Of a DNA stretch of 64,000 nt, positions 1-8,475 are shown one piece after another. How positions within the stretch are numbered: position 1 is the first letter of the stretch; each line of letters starts with the position of its first letter. The notes below the pieces were generated by a model. That model worked only from the letters and a program-made list of their open reading frames with translations. It searched no databases and was not told the DNA's origin. The stretch is from an uncultured Kangiella sp. Its GTDB lineage: Bacteria > Pseudomonadota > Gammaproteobacteria > Enterobacterales > Kangiellaceae. Location of the stretch: assembly GCA_950096615.1 (NCBI GenBank), contig CATNCP010000003.1, forward strand, positions 1 through 64,000. Direction: 5' to 3'. The position numbers and the translations under genes were made by a program.

Positions 1-498
1 GGTGCCAACCGCGCCATTTGGTTTGATTCTAACCCAGCGTTTGATGATGAAATTCGCCAGAGATTTGGAGAGGCTAACCAACAAGCGGCTTCTGGTCAGC
101 TGGACTCTATGATGCAAGACCAACGCGGATCATTGGCGTTAATTATTTTACTGGATCAGTTTTCTCGTAATATTTATCGCGGGAAAGCGGAAGCTTTTTC
201 AAGTGATGCAAAAGCGAGACTTGTTGCCGAAAATGCACTAAACAATAACTTTGATAAGGAACTGTTAACGGTGCAACGTAAGTTTATGTACTTACCCTTT
301 GAGCACGCTGAAGACCTTGCGTTACAAGATCGAAGCGTTGAATTGTTCGTAAAGCTCGGTGATAGCAACTCAACCAGTCACGCCCTGTGTCATCGTGATC
401 AAATTATTCGCTTTGGTCGTTTCCCCGACCGCAATAAAGCCTTAGGAAGGAAAAGTACTTTGGCAGAACAGAGGTTTTTGGAAAAGCCCTTTTGCTAA
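1..498 (+). CDS. DUF924 family protein, 5' end missing
   Basis: The frame is open from base 1 to the TAA at 496-498, so the start lies left of the window and 165 residues are visible. The family usually has about 180-200 residues, so only a short N-terminal piece is missing. The family hallmarks are present in order: LDQFSRNIYRG, a run of Asp/Ala-rich helix, YLPFEHAEDLALQDRSV, and HRDQIIRFGRFPDRN followed by LGRKST near the C-terminus. DUF924 proteins are soluble, all-helical (TPR-like) proteins with no established reaction. The gene runs convergently into the lipoprotein gene and the two stop codons overlap by a few bases, leaving no room for a terminator between them. Confidence 0.85.
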   Translation, partial: GANRAIWFDSNPAFDDEIRQRFGEANQQAASGQLDSMMQDQRGSLALIILLDQFSRNIYRGKAEAFSSDAKARLVAENALNNNFDKELLTVQRKFMYLPFEHAEDLALQDRSVELFVKLGDSNSTSHALCHRDQIIRFGRFPDRNKALGRKSTLAEQRFLEKPFC

Positions 499-1217
499 TG
501 AGGCTTGAATGATTTTAAACCTTGAGCATTAACGTCTACTCTTAATACTTCAAGATGAGGCCTATGCTTTCGCCATTCCCATGTGCCGTCTATAAGATGA
601 ATATTAGTAAGGCCAAACTTCTTCATGTCACCTATAGAGTAGTCATAACCTAAAGTTTCGTTAAAATAATGATACAGGAAATTCCAAAATGTCACTTTCA
701 ACTCTTTATGACCGTACTCACCTAGCATAGGGTGTACATTTATCTTTTGATAAAACCTGCTTTCTGCTGTTCTAAAAAGAACGGCGAACTCTTCTTTGGC
801 TTCGACTAATTCATTCATGTCTTCTTGGTATGAATTACCATGCCAGATTAAAGCTGAATCTTTTCGTAAATACTTTTCTTTCCCAGCTGGGAAGACATAG
901 TTAGCACATGAAGAAGCACAACCTTTACCAACTATAACGTCTAGTTGGTTATTGAAAACCCAGTTTCCTAATCTGATGCCTTCCATGACATCTCCACCGT
1001 TACTTGTGATTTCAAGTGTTGCTGGCTTATTTGGAAGTGATTTATATAGCCCAAAAATACGTTTGTTGGCGTCTTGATTGATCCCACCATCATAATGAAG
1101 GACATTGTTGTCCCCTAAAAAGACTTTTGTTTCAGTTTTAGTCGCTTCAGTATTACTAAGCGTCGAGCAACTCGATAAAAAAAGAGCCGTAGCGATGATT
1201 AATATTCTATTCAACAT
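495..1217 (-). CDS. Predicted lipoprotein with ClpP-like fold, function unknown
   Basis: 240 residues from the ATG at 1217. An in-frame ATG at 1226 also exists, but the AAGGA ribosome binding site lies about 8 bases before 1217 and directly abuts 1226, so 1217 is preferred. The N-terminus is a lipoprotein signal ending in a lipobox (FLSSC). The middle carries ITSNGGDVMEGIRLG and then GKGCASSCANYVFPAG, which resembles the oxyanion/nucleophile segments of ClpP/crotonase-fold periplasmic proteins (COG3904-like). Whether it is catalytic cannot be told; the Ser in the CASSC segment would be the candidate nucleophile. It is the last gene of a minus-strand group with lpxH (22-base gap) and ppiB, so it is probably co-transcribed. 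Low similarity to any family I can name firmly. Confidence 0.7.
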   Translation of the reverse strand: MLNRILIIATALFLSSCSTLSNTEATKTETKVFLGDNNVLHYDGGINQDANKRIFGLYKSLPNKPATLEITSNGGDVMEGIRLGNWVFNNQLDVIVGKGCASSCANYVFPAGKEKYLRKDSALIWHGNSYQEDMNELVEAKEEFAVLFRTAESRFYQKINVHPMLGEYGHKELKVTFWNFLYHYFNETLGYDYSIGDMKKFGLTNIHLIDGTWEWRKHRPHLEVLRVDVNAQGLKSFKPH

Positions 1218-1239
1218 TTGATACATCCTTGTAGTGAGA

Positions 1240-1959
1240 TTAGGCGGTAAAGTAGTGCTCCGCTACAGAGTCACCGTCAATAGTCAGATAATGTCCTTGT
1301 TCGCCCCAGTCGCTGAGGACAATGCGCTGGCAGTGCTTGCCATCCACTTCAATATCGTGGAAGTCTGGACGGTGGGTGTGTCCATGGATTAATACTTGCG
1401 CGTTATTCTTTTGTAATACTTCTTCAACCGCTTGCGGGTGTACGTCAGTAATAGCGCTGGCTTTGTTTTCTTGAGCTTGACGGCTTTTAGCACGTAAATC
1501 AGCAGCAATCCCGCGGCGTACTTCTAATGGTTGGGATAGAAGTTGTTGCTGCCACTGTTCTGAGCGCACCATTTCACGAAACTGCATATACTCTTTGTCA
1601 TCCCAACACAGGCTATCGCCATGCATCATGATGGCTTGTTTGTCACCAAGTTGGATAGGGTGTACCTCAGGTAACAGCTCGCCACCTGTTTTCTCAGCGA
1701 ATGTATCGCCTAACAAGAAGTCACGATTGCCGTGTTGAAAATACAGCTTTTTGCCGCTATCAGCGTAGGCCTTAAAGAGTGCCACCGTTGACTCAACAAA
1801 TGCAGAGTCATCATCGTCGCCAATCCAGCTTTCGTACAAATCACCGAGTACGTAAAGCTGATCCGATTGCGGGGCGATTTCCTGCATGAAATGCTCAAAG
1901 AGCGCCGTTAAATCTGGGCGCTCTTCGCAAAGGTGTAGGTCTGAAATTACTAACGTCAT
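1240..1959 (-). CDS. lpxH: UDP-2,3-diacylglucosamine diphosphatase LpxH
   Basis: 239 residues, the usual LpxH length. It hydrolyses UDP-2,3-diacylglucosamine to lipid X and UMP in lipid A biosynthesis, as a peripheral cytoplasmic-membrane enzyme. The calcineurin-like metal-binding motifs are all visible: ISDLHL at the N-terminus, LGDLYESWIGDDD near residue 40, HGNRDF near residue 77, MHGDS, and GHTHRPDFH near residue 193. The start ATG is only 2 bases downstream of the ppiB stop, so translation is likely coupled. The ppiB-lpxH adjacency is common in Gammaproteobacteria and supports the call. Confidence 0.96.
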   Translation of the reverse strand: MTLVISDLHLCEERPDLTALFEHFMQEIAPQSDQLYVLGDLYESWIGDDDDSAFVESTVALFKAYADSGKKLYFQHGNRDFLLGDTFAEKTGGELLPEVHPIQLGDKQAIMMHGDSLCWDDKEYMQFREMVRSEQWQQQLLSQPLEVRRGIAADLRAKSRQAQENKASAITDVHPQAVEEVLQKNNAQVLIHGHTHRPDFHDIEVDGKHCQRIVLSDWGEQGHYLTIDGDSVAEHYFTA

Positions 1960-1961
1960 AA

Positions 1962-2468
1962 TTAGCCGTTAATCTCAGCTTTCTCGATGAGTACAGTTTC
2001 AGTTGGCACGTCTTGGTGCATGCTGTAGCTACCTGTTGGTACTGCTTTTATCGTATCCACCACATCCATACCTTCAGTGACTTTACCAAAAACGCAGTAT
2101 CCCCAACCATTCATTGACTCGTTTTTAAAGTTCAAGAAATCATTGTCATTGATGTTGATAAAGAACTGGCAAGAAGCTGAATGCGGCTCCATGGTACGTG
2201 CCATAGCGACAGTGCCCACTTCATTAGCTAAACCATTATTCGCTTCGTTAGCAATTGGCTCTTTAGTCTCTTTCTGCTCCATATCCGCAGTAAAGCCACC
2301 ACCTTGAATCATGAAGTTAGGAATCACGCGGTGAAAAATCGTACCGTCATAATGGCCTTCTTCAACATAACTCAAGAAATTCTTAACTGTCTCAGGAGCT
2401 TTGTCTTGATATAGCTCAAGAGTGATGTCGCCGTGGTTGGTGGTGAACGTGACTGTAGGATTGCTCAT
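1962..2468 (-). CDS. ppiB: Peptidyl-prolyl cis-trans isomerase B (cyclophilin)
   Basis: 168 residues with no signal peptide, so the cytoplasmic cyclophilin rather than the periplasmic PpiA. It catalyses proline cis-trans isomerisation during folding. The active-site segment [13 protein letters not shown] gives the catalytic Arg and the Phe/Gln of the binding pocket; [19 protein letters not shown] and the following SASCQFFIN stretch are typical of bacterial cyclophilins. A GAGGAAAT-type ribosome binding site precedes the ATG at 2468. It heads a minus-strand group with lpxH and the lipoprotein gene and is divergent from cysS, an arrangement also seen in E. coli (ppiB-lpxH and cysS). Confidence 0.96.
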   Translation of the reverse strand: MSNPTVTFTTNHGDITLELYQDKAPETVKNFLSYVEEGHYDGTIFHRVIPNFMIQGGGFTADMEQKETKEPIANEANNGLANEVGTVAMARTMEPHSASCQFFININDNDFLNFKNESMNGWGYCVFGKVTEGMDVVDTIKAVPTGSYSMHQDVPTETVLIEKAEING

Positions 2469-2632
2469 GGGGATTTCCTCAAAATTAGTGATTTAGCCTT
2501 GTTTAAGCTAGCCTGTACGTAACTTGAACGCTACAATGCTAGGCTGTTTGGCGCATATGATACTTATTTTAGTATTAAATTGCGATTTTAGCGAAAAATA
2601 GTCGACATTTTTAAGTCAAAAGAGAAGTGAGC

Positions 2633-4030
2633 ATGTTACAGATTTTCAATAACTTAACCCGTCAAAAAGAACCTTTTAAGCCATTAGAAGAAGGCAAGGT
2701 ATCCATGTATGTGTGTGGTGTGACGGTTTATGATCTGTGTCATATTGGGCATGCGCGCACGTACGCAGCTTTTGACGTGATTAATCGCTATCTAAAGTTT
2801 AAAGGTTATGACGTCAACTATGTCCGCAACATTACGGATATTGATGACAAGATCATTAATCGTGCTAATGAAACTGGCCAAGCGTTTGAGGATGTGACGG
2901 AAAAGTTCATTGGCGAAATGTATCAAGACTTTGATGCGATTGGCTTGCAACGACCAGACGTTGAGCCTCGTGCTACCGCCACCATGGCTGAAATTATCGA
3001 GATGAACCAAACGCTAATTGGAAAAGGCGCGGCTTATGCCACTGAAGATGGTGATGTCTATTTTCATGTTCCTGCTTACGATGATTATGGCAAATTAAGT
3101 CGCCAAGACTTAACCCAGCTCAATGCGGGTGAGCGAATCGACGTTCGCGATTCGAAAAAAGATCCGATGGACTTTGCACTGTGGAAGTCGGCAAAACCGG
3201 GCGAGCCATCGTGGGACTCGCCGTGGGGTAAAGGTCGTCCTGGCTGGCATATCGAATGTTCAGCCATGAGCAAAAAGTCCTTAGGCGAAACTTTTGATAT
3301 TCATGGTGGTGGTTCGGATTTACAGTTCCCGCACCATGAAAATGAAATCGCGCAGTCAGAATGCGCCAATGGTTGCACCTTTGCCAATACTTGGATTCAC
3401 ACTGGCATGGTGCAGGTCGATAAAGAGAAAATGTCTAAATCATTGGGCAACTTTTTCACCATTCGCGATGTACTAAAACAGTACCGTGCGGAATCAGTGC
3501 GCTATTTCTTAATGAGCGGGCATTACCGTAGCCAACTAAGTTATACGCAGGCTAATCTTGAGTCGGCTGATGCTAGTTTGGAGCGTCTATATACCGCATT
3601 GCGTGGTGTGGACCTGTCTGCTGCAACTGACACGTCTTATGACATCATGGAAAAGGCGCAAGAGAACTTCATGAAAGCAATGGATGATGACTTTAATGTG
3701 CCAGAAGCCATGCCGGTATTATTCGATTTAGCCAAAGAAGTGAATCGTTTGAAAGCTGATGACATGGTTAAAGCTGCTACTATCGCGGTAAAGCTTAAAG
3801 AGTTAGCTGGCGTGCTGAGCTTGTTACAGCAGGAATCAGAAGAATTCTTAAAATCGGGTGCTGGGGAAAGCGACGTGTCTGACGAAGATATTGATGCTTT
3901 GATTCAGGAGCGTTTACAAGCCCGTGCAGATAAAAACTGGGCGCTTGCCGATAAAATTCGCGACCAGCTTTCAGCCTTGAGTATTGAGCTTGAAGATGGT
4001 GCGGGTGGCACTAGCTGGCGTCGGAAGTAG
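2633..4030 (+). CDS. cysS: Cysteinyl-tRNA synthetase
   Basis: 465 residues. A GTG two codons upstream (2627) is possible, but the ATG at 2633 gives the standard MLQIFN start and sits a good distance from AGAGAAG. Class I aminoacyl-tRNA synthetase that charges tRNA-Cys; cytoplasmic. The HIGH motif is HIGHARTY at residues 37-40 and KMSKS is at residues 266-270. The zinc-ligand context is present ([15 protein letters not shown], and [11 protein letters not shown] with [15 protein letters not shown]). The C-terminal anticodon-binding part is full length and ends in the usual [11 protein letters not shown]-like tail. Divergent from ppiB. Confidence 0.98.
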   Translation: MLQIFNNLTRQKEPFKPLEEGKVSMYVCGVTVYDLCHIGHARTYAAFDVINRYLKFKGYDVNYVRNITDIDDKIINRANETGQAFEDVTEKFIGEMYQDFDAIGLQRPDVEPRATATMAEIIEMNQTLIGKGAAYATEDGDVYFHVPAYDDYGKLSRQDLTQLNAGERIDVRDSKKDPMDFALWKSAKPGEPSWDSPWGKGRPGWHIECSAMSKKSLGETFDIHGGGSDLQFPHHENEIAQSECANGCTFANTWIHTGMVQVDKEKMSKSLGNFFTIRDVLKQYRAESVRYFLMSGHYRSQLSYTQANLESADASLERLYTALRGVDLSAATDTSYDIMEKAQENFMKAMDDDFNVPEAMPVLFDLAKEVNRLKADDMVKAATIAVKLKELAGVLSLLQQESEEFLKSGAGESDVSDEDIDALIQERLQARADKNWALADKIRDQLSALSIELEDGAGGTSWRRK

Positions 4031-4044
4031 TCGTGACTAACTTA

Positions 4045-4117
4045 TTGTCATTCCGTACCACGATACGGAATCTAGGTTTTAATTTCTGGATACCGCGGTT
4101 AAACCGCGGTATGACAA
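4045..4117. repeat. Two-hairpin palindromic repeat with inverted ends
   Basis: A 73-base unit bounded by TTGTCAT (4045-4051) and its inverse ATGACAA (4111-4117). It contains two nested hairpins: ATTCCGTA / TACGGAAT with a 6-base loop (4050-4071), and a perfect 11-base arm pair ATACCGCGGTT / AACCGCGGTAT around a single base (4090-4112). It fills the convergent gap between cysS and the XRE regulator. The layout resembles short non-autonomous palindromic repeats (REP/MITE-like) of proteobacteria. It could also end transcription from either side, but neither arm is followed by a clear T run. No second full copy is obvious in the window. Confidence 0.6.
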
Positions 4118-4130
4118 AATGGTGAAGAAA

Positions 4131-4865
4131 TCACCGCCTCAAATCATTAAACACCGATAACTCCCAATTTCTTAAACCAACCACTAGACTGGTGCCTTTT
4201 TTATTCGCCAAGTTAATACTTTTGTCTGTTCGAAGCTGTTGGCGATAAGCTGTGCCGAGTTCTTCGATCAGTGTTTGGATCTTTTTGTTGGAGTCATCGC
4301 TGAGCATGCCAGAAATGAAGAGGATTTTTTCCGTAGGCTGATCAAAGCGTGAGTTAAAAAACTCACTCTGGATATGTTCGGCGAAGAACTGACGTACTGG
4401 CCCGTCGCTTTGCCATTTAAAATGTGGGCTGACGCGTTTTCGTATCCGGTTGTTGGGTAACAGCTCTATAAAGTGAATCCGATCGAGTCGTGCAAGGTAT
4501 TGAACGAGCTGATGTTCCGTCAGGTCATACTTCGATAGCATTTCTTCAAAGGTCCAGTCAGATAAGCATAGCTGAGCAACCAGCAGTAACTTGTAATCTG
4601 TGATGAGTTCCTTTTCTTGAGCTAGAGTAAGTTCTGAAATTTTATGCTGCTGATTCTGTGCGCTTTGGGCAAGGTGCAAAATATCCATGTGAAGTAGGTT
4701 GCAGATTGCTTCTAAACGTTCCAACGATAGTTTGTTTTGTGAAAACATGCGTTTAACGTTAGCTTCGCTCATGGATAAGTGTTTGGCTAAATCCTTATAA
4801 GTGATGTTTTGACTGCGGAGGAGTTGTTTCAGTGTTTCAATTAGTTGTGTTGTTTGCTGGCTCAT
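4131..4865 (-). CDS. XRE-family helix-turn-helix regulator
   Basis: 244 residues. The N-terminal 70 residues form a Cro/CI-type helix-turn-helix: TYKDLAKHLSMSEANVKRMF with the recognition helix around residues 28-45, followed by LSLERLEAICNLLHMDI. The remainder is a longer domain of unknown type with a second winged-helix-like stretch (TFEEMLSKYDLTEHQLVQYLARL) and no obvious ligand motif. Proteins of this build are annotated only as transcriptional regulators, and I cannot name the target. The gene is monocistronic on the minus strand, divergent from the phospholipid gene cluster that starts at 5029, which makes that cluster and its own promoter the likeliest targets (inference only). Confidence 0.7.
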   Translation of the reverse strand: MSQQTTQLIETLKQLLRSQNITYKDLAKHLSMSEANVKRMFSQNKLSLERLEAICNLLHMDILHLAQSAQNQQHKISELTLAQEKELITDYKLLLVAQLCLSDWTFEEMLSKYDLTEHQLVQYLARLDRIHFIELLPNNRIRKRVSPHFKWQSDGPVRQFFAEHIQSEFFNSRFDQPTEKILFISGMLSDDSNKKIQTLIEELGTAYRQQLRTDKSINLANKKGTSLVVGLRNWELSVFNDLRR

Positions 4866-5028
4866 GGTTTGAACTCATTAAAAGTATAGTAATACGATAC
4901 CTTTGGCGTATCCTTTGGAGACTATAGCACAAAAGGTGGCCTTTTTATCGTCTTTATGGGAATTTAGCACTATCGAAGCTTAACAAGATGTTTAAAACAA
5001 GCTCAAGCAAGAGCTCATAGGATTCAAC

Positions 5029-5619
5029 ATGATTTCAGTCTACCAACTCAAGCCTAAATTCCAGCAGCTTTTACGTCCGCTAACTAATAGTTTAGCGAAA
5101 GCTGGTATCACCGCGAATCAAGTCACGGTGTTTGCGATGTTACTAAGTATCGCCACCGGTGGTGTGATTTTATGGCAGCAATCACTTCCGTGGTTTTATC
5201 TGCTCTCTGTAGTTTTATTCTTACGCATGGCGTTGAATGCTATTGATGGCATGTTAGCGCGTGAGCACAACCAAAAGTCTAAGCTCGGCGCTTATCTTAA
5301 TGAGTTAGGCGACGTAGTGTCAGATGTGGCGCTATTGTTACCGCTGTTTATATTGCCAAGCGTTTCACCATGGTTAATAGGGGCATTTATCTTCATGGCG
5401 ATGTTGGTCGAGTTTGTTGGTGTTGTCGCGCCAATGGTCGGTAAAGAACGTCAGTATCAAGGGCCAATGGGGAAAAGCGATCGAGCGTTAGTATTGGGGC
5501 TATTAGGGATTATCTTGCCTTTATGGCCAATAGTTGTTGAGTATTTGGATTATGGATTGGTTGTTTTAGTGGCTTTGTCAGTGTTCACAATGGTGAACCG
5601 AATCAAAGCAGCACTTTAA
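5029..5619 (+). CDS. CDP-alcohol phosphatidyltransferase family protein (YnjF-like)
   Basis: 196 residues with about five or six hydrophobic membrane segments. The family transfers a phosphatidyl group from CDP-diacylglycerol to an alcohol. The signature region reads NAIDGMLAR, eight residues, then GAYLNELGD. In the canonical DxxDGxxAR-x8-GxxxDxxxD motif the first and third Asp bind metal/CDP; here both positions are Asn, and an extra Asp follows (GDVVSD). The same Asn-bearing pattern is, as far as I recall, typical of the YnjF-like subfamily, so this need not be a dead enzyme, but the substrate is unknown. It heads a tight cluster with a CdsA-like and a PlsC-like gene, which suggests a dedicated phospholipid branch. 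Confidence 0.8.
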   Translation: MISVYQLKPKFQQLLRPLTNSLAKAGITANQVTVFAMLLSIATGGVILWQQSLPWFYLLSVVLFLRMALNAIDGMLAREHNQKSKLGAYLNELGDVVSDVALLLPLFILPSVSPWLIGAFIFMAMLVEFVGVVAPMVGKERQYQGPMGKSDRALVLGLLGIILPLWPIVVEYLDYGLVVLVALSVFTMVNRIKAAL

Positions 5620-5647
5620 TAACGACAAGAATATTAAGGAGAAAACC

Positions 5648-6607
5648 ATGTTTTTTGATTTTGAAAGTATGCGAACCGTGACTCAAGTCTTTATGTTTTT
5701 ACTGGCGGGGCTATCGATCGCGTCTATTATTGGCTGGGGACTATCGGTCACAAATAAAGAAAAAGATTACACCGAACTGAAGCAACGCATTAACTCATGG
5801 TGGATCATGATTGGTATTTTCGGCCTAGCGTTGGTCATGGGTCCATTAGTTACCGTGTTACTGTTTGCGATGCTCAGTTTTATTGCACTAAAAGAATACT
5901 TCTCGATGACGCCGACGCGTTTAGTCGATAGAAAAGTATTGTTCTGGGCCTACCTAACGATTCCAATTCAGTATTACTGGATTGCGACGGGCTGGTACGG
6001 CATGTTTATTATCTTTATTCCTGTTTATGCCTTTCTGTTCATTCCTTTTCGAATGGTACTGGCAGGGGAAACGAAAAACTATTTACGCGCAGTAGGTAAT
6101 ATTCACTGGGGCTTAATGCTGACGGTATTTACGCTTAGTCACTTGGCTTATTTAGTGATGCTTCCGAGCGAAGGCGAATATCAGTCTTTGACTATGTCAG
6201 GTGACGGCGCAGCGTTATTGCTTTACTTGGTAATGCTGACTCAGCTTAACGATGTGGCGCAATATGTGTGGGGCAAGATCTTAGGCACAACGCCAATTGC
6301 ACCAACTATTAGCCCTAACAAAACTCGCGAAGGTTTAATCGGTGGCGTCATTACCACTGGTGTTTTAGCCATGATTTTAGCGGGCTTATTAACGCCAATG
6401 ATTTGGTGGCAGGGATTGTTAGTGGGTCTAGGGATTGGTATCGCAGGCTTTATTGGCGACGTTTCATTGTCAGCGATTAAGCGTGATATTGGTATTAAAG
6501 ATTCAGGTCAGTTAATTCCAGGTCATGGTGGTATCTTAGACCGTTTGGATAGCCTGACGTTTACCGCGCCGTTGTTTTTCCACGTAATGCGTTATTTCTA
6601 CTTCTAA
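5648..6607 (+). CDS. Phosphatidate cytidylyltransferase (CdsA/YnbB-like)
   Basis: 319 residues with eight or so transmembrane segments. The family makes CDP-diacylglycerol from phosphatidate and CTP. The diagnostic C-terminal signature is intact: LSAIKRDIGIKDSGQ followed by IPGHGGILDRLDSL, at roughly residues 275-305. A preceding SPNKTREGLIGG segment is also typical. The ATG at 5648 follows AAGGAGAAAACC, a strong ribosome binding site. It lies 28 bases after the CDP-alcohol phosphatidyltransferase gene and 13 bases before the acyltransferase gene. The housekeeping cdsA of Gammaproteobacteria normally sits between uppS and rseP, so this is probably the second, YnbB-type paralogue (inference from context). 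Confidence 0.88.
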   Translation: MFFDFESMRTVTQVFMFLLAGLSIASIIGWGLSVTNKEKDYTELKQRINSWWIMIGIFGLALVMGPLVTVLLFAMLSFIALKEYFSMTPTRLVDRKVLFWAYLTIPIQYYWIATGWYGMFIIFIPVYAFLFIPFRMVLAGETKNYLRAVGNIHWGLMLTVFTLSHLAYLVMLPSEGEYQSLTMSGDGAALLLYLVMLTQLNDVAQYVWGKILGTTPIAPTISPNKTREGLIGGVITTGVLAMILAGLLTPMIWWQGLLVGLGIGIAGFIGDVSLSAIKRDIGIKDSGQLIPGHGGILDRLDSLTFTAPLFFHVMRYFYF

Positions 6608-6620
6608 GAAGGGAGCTAAT

Positions 6621-7271
6621 ATGAAGTATATTAATTTAGCACTACGTTGGTTGTTCTTCGCCTTAATTATTAAGCCAATTGTTAAAATTGTCATTGGACT
6701 GCGCTATCAAAACACGCCCATTCTGCCGAAGGATGGGCCAGCACTTTTGATTGCCAATCATAATAGCCATTTAGACACTATGGTTTTGATCTCGCTACTT
6801 CCGCTGAAGATACTACATAAAGTACAGCCAGTGGCGGCGGCAGACTACTTCTTGAAGAATAAATTTCTGGGTTGGTTTGCACTAAATATTATCGGCATCT
6901 TACCCATCGAGCGTCAGGGTAAAGATAAAACCGCTAACCCAATTGAGCAGTGCGCAAAAGCATTGGATAACGGCAAGATCTTGATTTTCTTCCCAGAAGG
7001 ATCGCGTGGTGAGCCTGAGAAAATGACCGACTTGAAATATGGGGTGGTCAAACTGGCTGAGCGTTGCCCAAAAGTGCCACTTTATCCAATTTATATGCAC
7101 GGCTTAGGCAAGACTTTGCCCAAAGGTGATGCCTTGTTTGTGCCTTTTTTCTGTGATGTCGTGTTTTCAGAGCCGATGACCTATGACGTCAGTGGCGAGA
7201 ATTTTTACGATAACGTGAAGGAACGATTTGGGGAGCTGCAAGATTCGATCAAGCTACCTAAGTGGGATTAG
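6621..7271 (+). CDS. 1-acyl-sn-glycerol-3-phosphate acyltransferase (PlsC-like)
   Basis: 216 residues. The acyltransferase block is clear: NHNSHLDT (the catalytic NHxxxxD, near residue 50) and, about 70 residues later, FFPEGSRGEPEKM (the glycerol-phosphate binding FPEGxR). One hydrophobic N-terminal segment (WLFFALIIKPIVKIVIG) probably anchors it at the inner membrane. It would acylate lysophosphatidate to phosphatidate, the substrate of the CdsA-like enzyme encoded just upstream. The ATG at 6621 follows AAGGGAGC. It is shorter than housekeeping PlsC (about 240), consistent with a cluster-specific paralogue. Confidence 0.88.
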   Translation: MKYINLALRWLFFALIIKPIVKIVIGLRYQNTPILPKDGPALLIANHNSHLDTMVLISLLPLKILHKVQPVAAADYFLKNKFLGWFALNIIGILPIERQGKDKTANPIEQCAKALDNGKILIFFPEGSRGEPEKMTDLKYGVVKLAERCPKVPLYPIYMHGLGKTLPKGDALFVPFFCDVVFSEPMTYDVSGENFYDNVKERFGELQDSIKLPKWD

Positions 7272-7273
7272 CC

Positions 7274-7828
7274 ATGAAATGCCGCACTAGGAAGTTCCTG
7301 TCCAGCGGGTGGGGGTTCGCAGAGGCAACGCTATTCTTCATCTTGCCGGATTTGTTACTCAGTTATTTTGCGCTTGATAAAAAGGTGAAGCTGTTACCGC
7401 TGATACTGTGGGCACTGCTTGGTGCTGTCGCTGGTGGTGTTGTGATGTATTACTGGGGATTCATGTCTCCTATGATTGCTTGGAGTTGGGTCGAATCTGT
7501 ACCGGCGATTGATATTGAACTTATGAATAGAGTAGAAGAGCAACTTAAACAACTCGGTGTGGTTTCAGTGATTTTAGGTCCGTTCCAAGGATTACCCTAC
7601 AAGACATACGCGGTACAAGCATCAAGTGCGGATATTGGTATTCTTGTTTTCGTTATAACCTCTTGTGTGGCGAGACTGTTTAGGTTTTTATTGATTGCTT
7701 ACATAGCAAGAGGGATCAGCCTGCTGTTAATGGCTTATTTTAAAATAACAAGAAGGGGGACTGTGTTGGTATGGGCTACTGTGTGGTCAGCGGTGTACAC
7801 ACTTTATTTTTTACACTTTCCATCTTAA
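7274..7828 (+). CDS. VTT/DedA-like integral membrane protein
   Basis: 184 residues from the ATG at 7274, two bases after the acyltransferase stop; an in-frame GTG at 7262 would overlap that gene and lacks a better ribosome binding site. About five hydrophobic helices. The pattern GWGFAEATLFFILPDLLLSY at the N-terminus, LGAVAGGVVMYYWG, and GPFQGLPYKTYAVQA followed by a membrane hairpin recall VTT (SNARE-associated/DedA-YqaA) proteins, some of which scramble or flip lipids. Its place as fourth gene of a phospholipid cluster fits a lipid-transport role, but that is inference. No catalytic motif is visible. Confidence 0.6.
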   Translation: MKCRTRKFLSSGWGFAEATLFFILPDLLLSYFALDKKVKLLPLILWALLGAVAGGVVMYYWGFMSPMIAWSWVESVPAIDIELMNRVEEQLKQLGVVSVILGPFQGLPYKTYAVQASSADIGILVFVITSCVARLFRFLLIAYIARGISLLLMAYFKITRRGTVLVWATVWSAVYTLYFLHFPS

Positions 7829-7901
7829 GGGGCGAGAGAAGGGAAATCCAAGGTGCATCTTTTCAGACACACCTAGATGGAATCTTTACTTGATGGATCC
7901 C

Positions 7902-8312
7902 TTAAAGAATTAAAGCTAACAAGGCACAAATCGCTAATGCCAACCCCAGAGGTATCTGGATAGAAGTCAGTTTTTTCGCGGCTTGAGCGCCTTTTTCTTG
8001 AGCGGCTTCATTTTTGGATAATAGTTTTTCTGAGAGCAGTCCGTAAGAAAGAATAAAGCCCACCAAAATCATCAGAATTTGCATGATTAGACTAAATAAT
8101 CCAGCCGAATATTTCATCATTGCACCAAGGTGCGCCAAGCTATGGAATAGGAAGTAATAGAGCCCTAAAACCAACAGGATAACACCAATGATGCCCTGAT
8201 AAGGCGCTAGCTTCTTTAAAGCTTGTCCTGCATCTTGAGATTTTCGTGCGATAAGACTGGAAGCAGCCAGTAAGCCACCAATAATTGCTAAGATTGGAAT
8301 AATAATATCCAT
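7902..8312 (-). CDS. Small integral membrane protein, function unknown
   Basis: 136 residues with four strongly hydrophobic stretches: residues 3-20, 40-58, 70-92 and 116-135. A short polar, Lys/Gln-rich loop (ARKSQDAGQALKKL) follows the first helix and a second one (SKNEAAQEKGAQAAKK) precedes the last. The ATG at 8312 is preceded by AAAGGA with a 7-base spacer, a strong ribosome binding site that supports the gene being real. I do not recognise a family with confidence. It is convergent with the VTT-like gene and upstream of nothing on its own strand, so it is probably monocistronic. Confidence 0.65.
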   Translation of the reverse strand: MDIIIPILAIIGGLLAASSLIARKSQDAGQALKKLAPYQGIIGVILLVLGLYYFLFHSLAHLGAMMKYSAGLFSLIMQILMILVGFILSYGLLSEKLLSKNEAAQEKGAQAAKKLTSIQIPLGLALAICALLALIL

Positions 8313-8423
8313 ATTTGAGTCCTTTATTTGAATAAGTGGTTTAAGACTATCTCAAGTCATTGAACTCAAATAGGTTTTTGGTGATAAAGAGTGATGTGGT
8401 TCACGTAAATTGGAGAGGGAAGG

Positions 8424-8450
8424 GTGGGTTAGCTGCACAGTCTAACCCAC
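8424..8450 (-). other. Inverted repeat downstream of folD
   Basis: GTGGGTTAG (8424-8432) pairs with CTAACCCAC (8442-8450) around a 9-base loop. It starts 25 bases after the folD stop on the minus strand. There is no following T run, so it is either a weak transcript end or an RNA-protecting hairpin. Confidence 0.45.
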
Positions 8451-8475
8451 GGCAAAGAAAGTCGAAGTGAATAAA

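Noticed and set aside
2077-2307. A 76-codon plus-strand frame inside ppiB
   Set aside because: Antisense shadow of the cyclophilin gene.
7848-7901. Terminator between the VTT-like and small membrane protein genes
   Set aside because: Only a five-base AGGTG/CACCT pairing with no T run.
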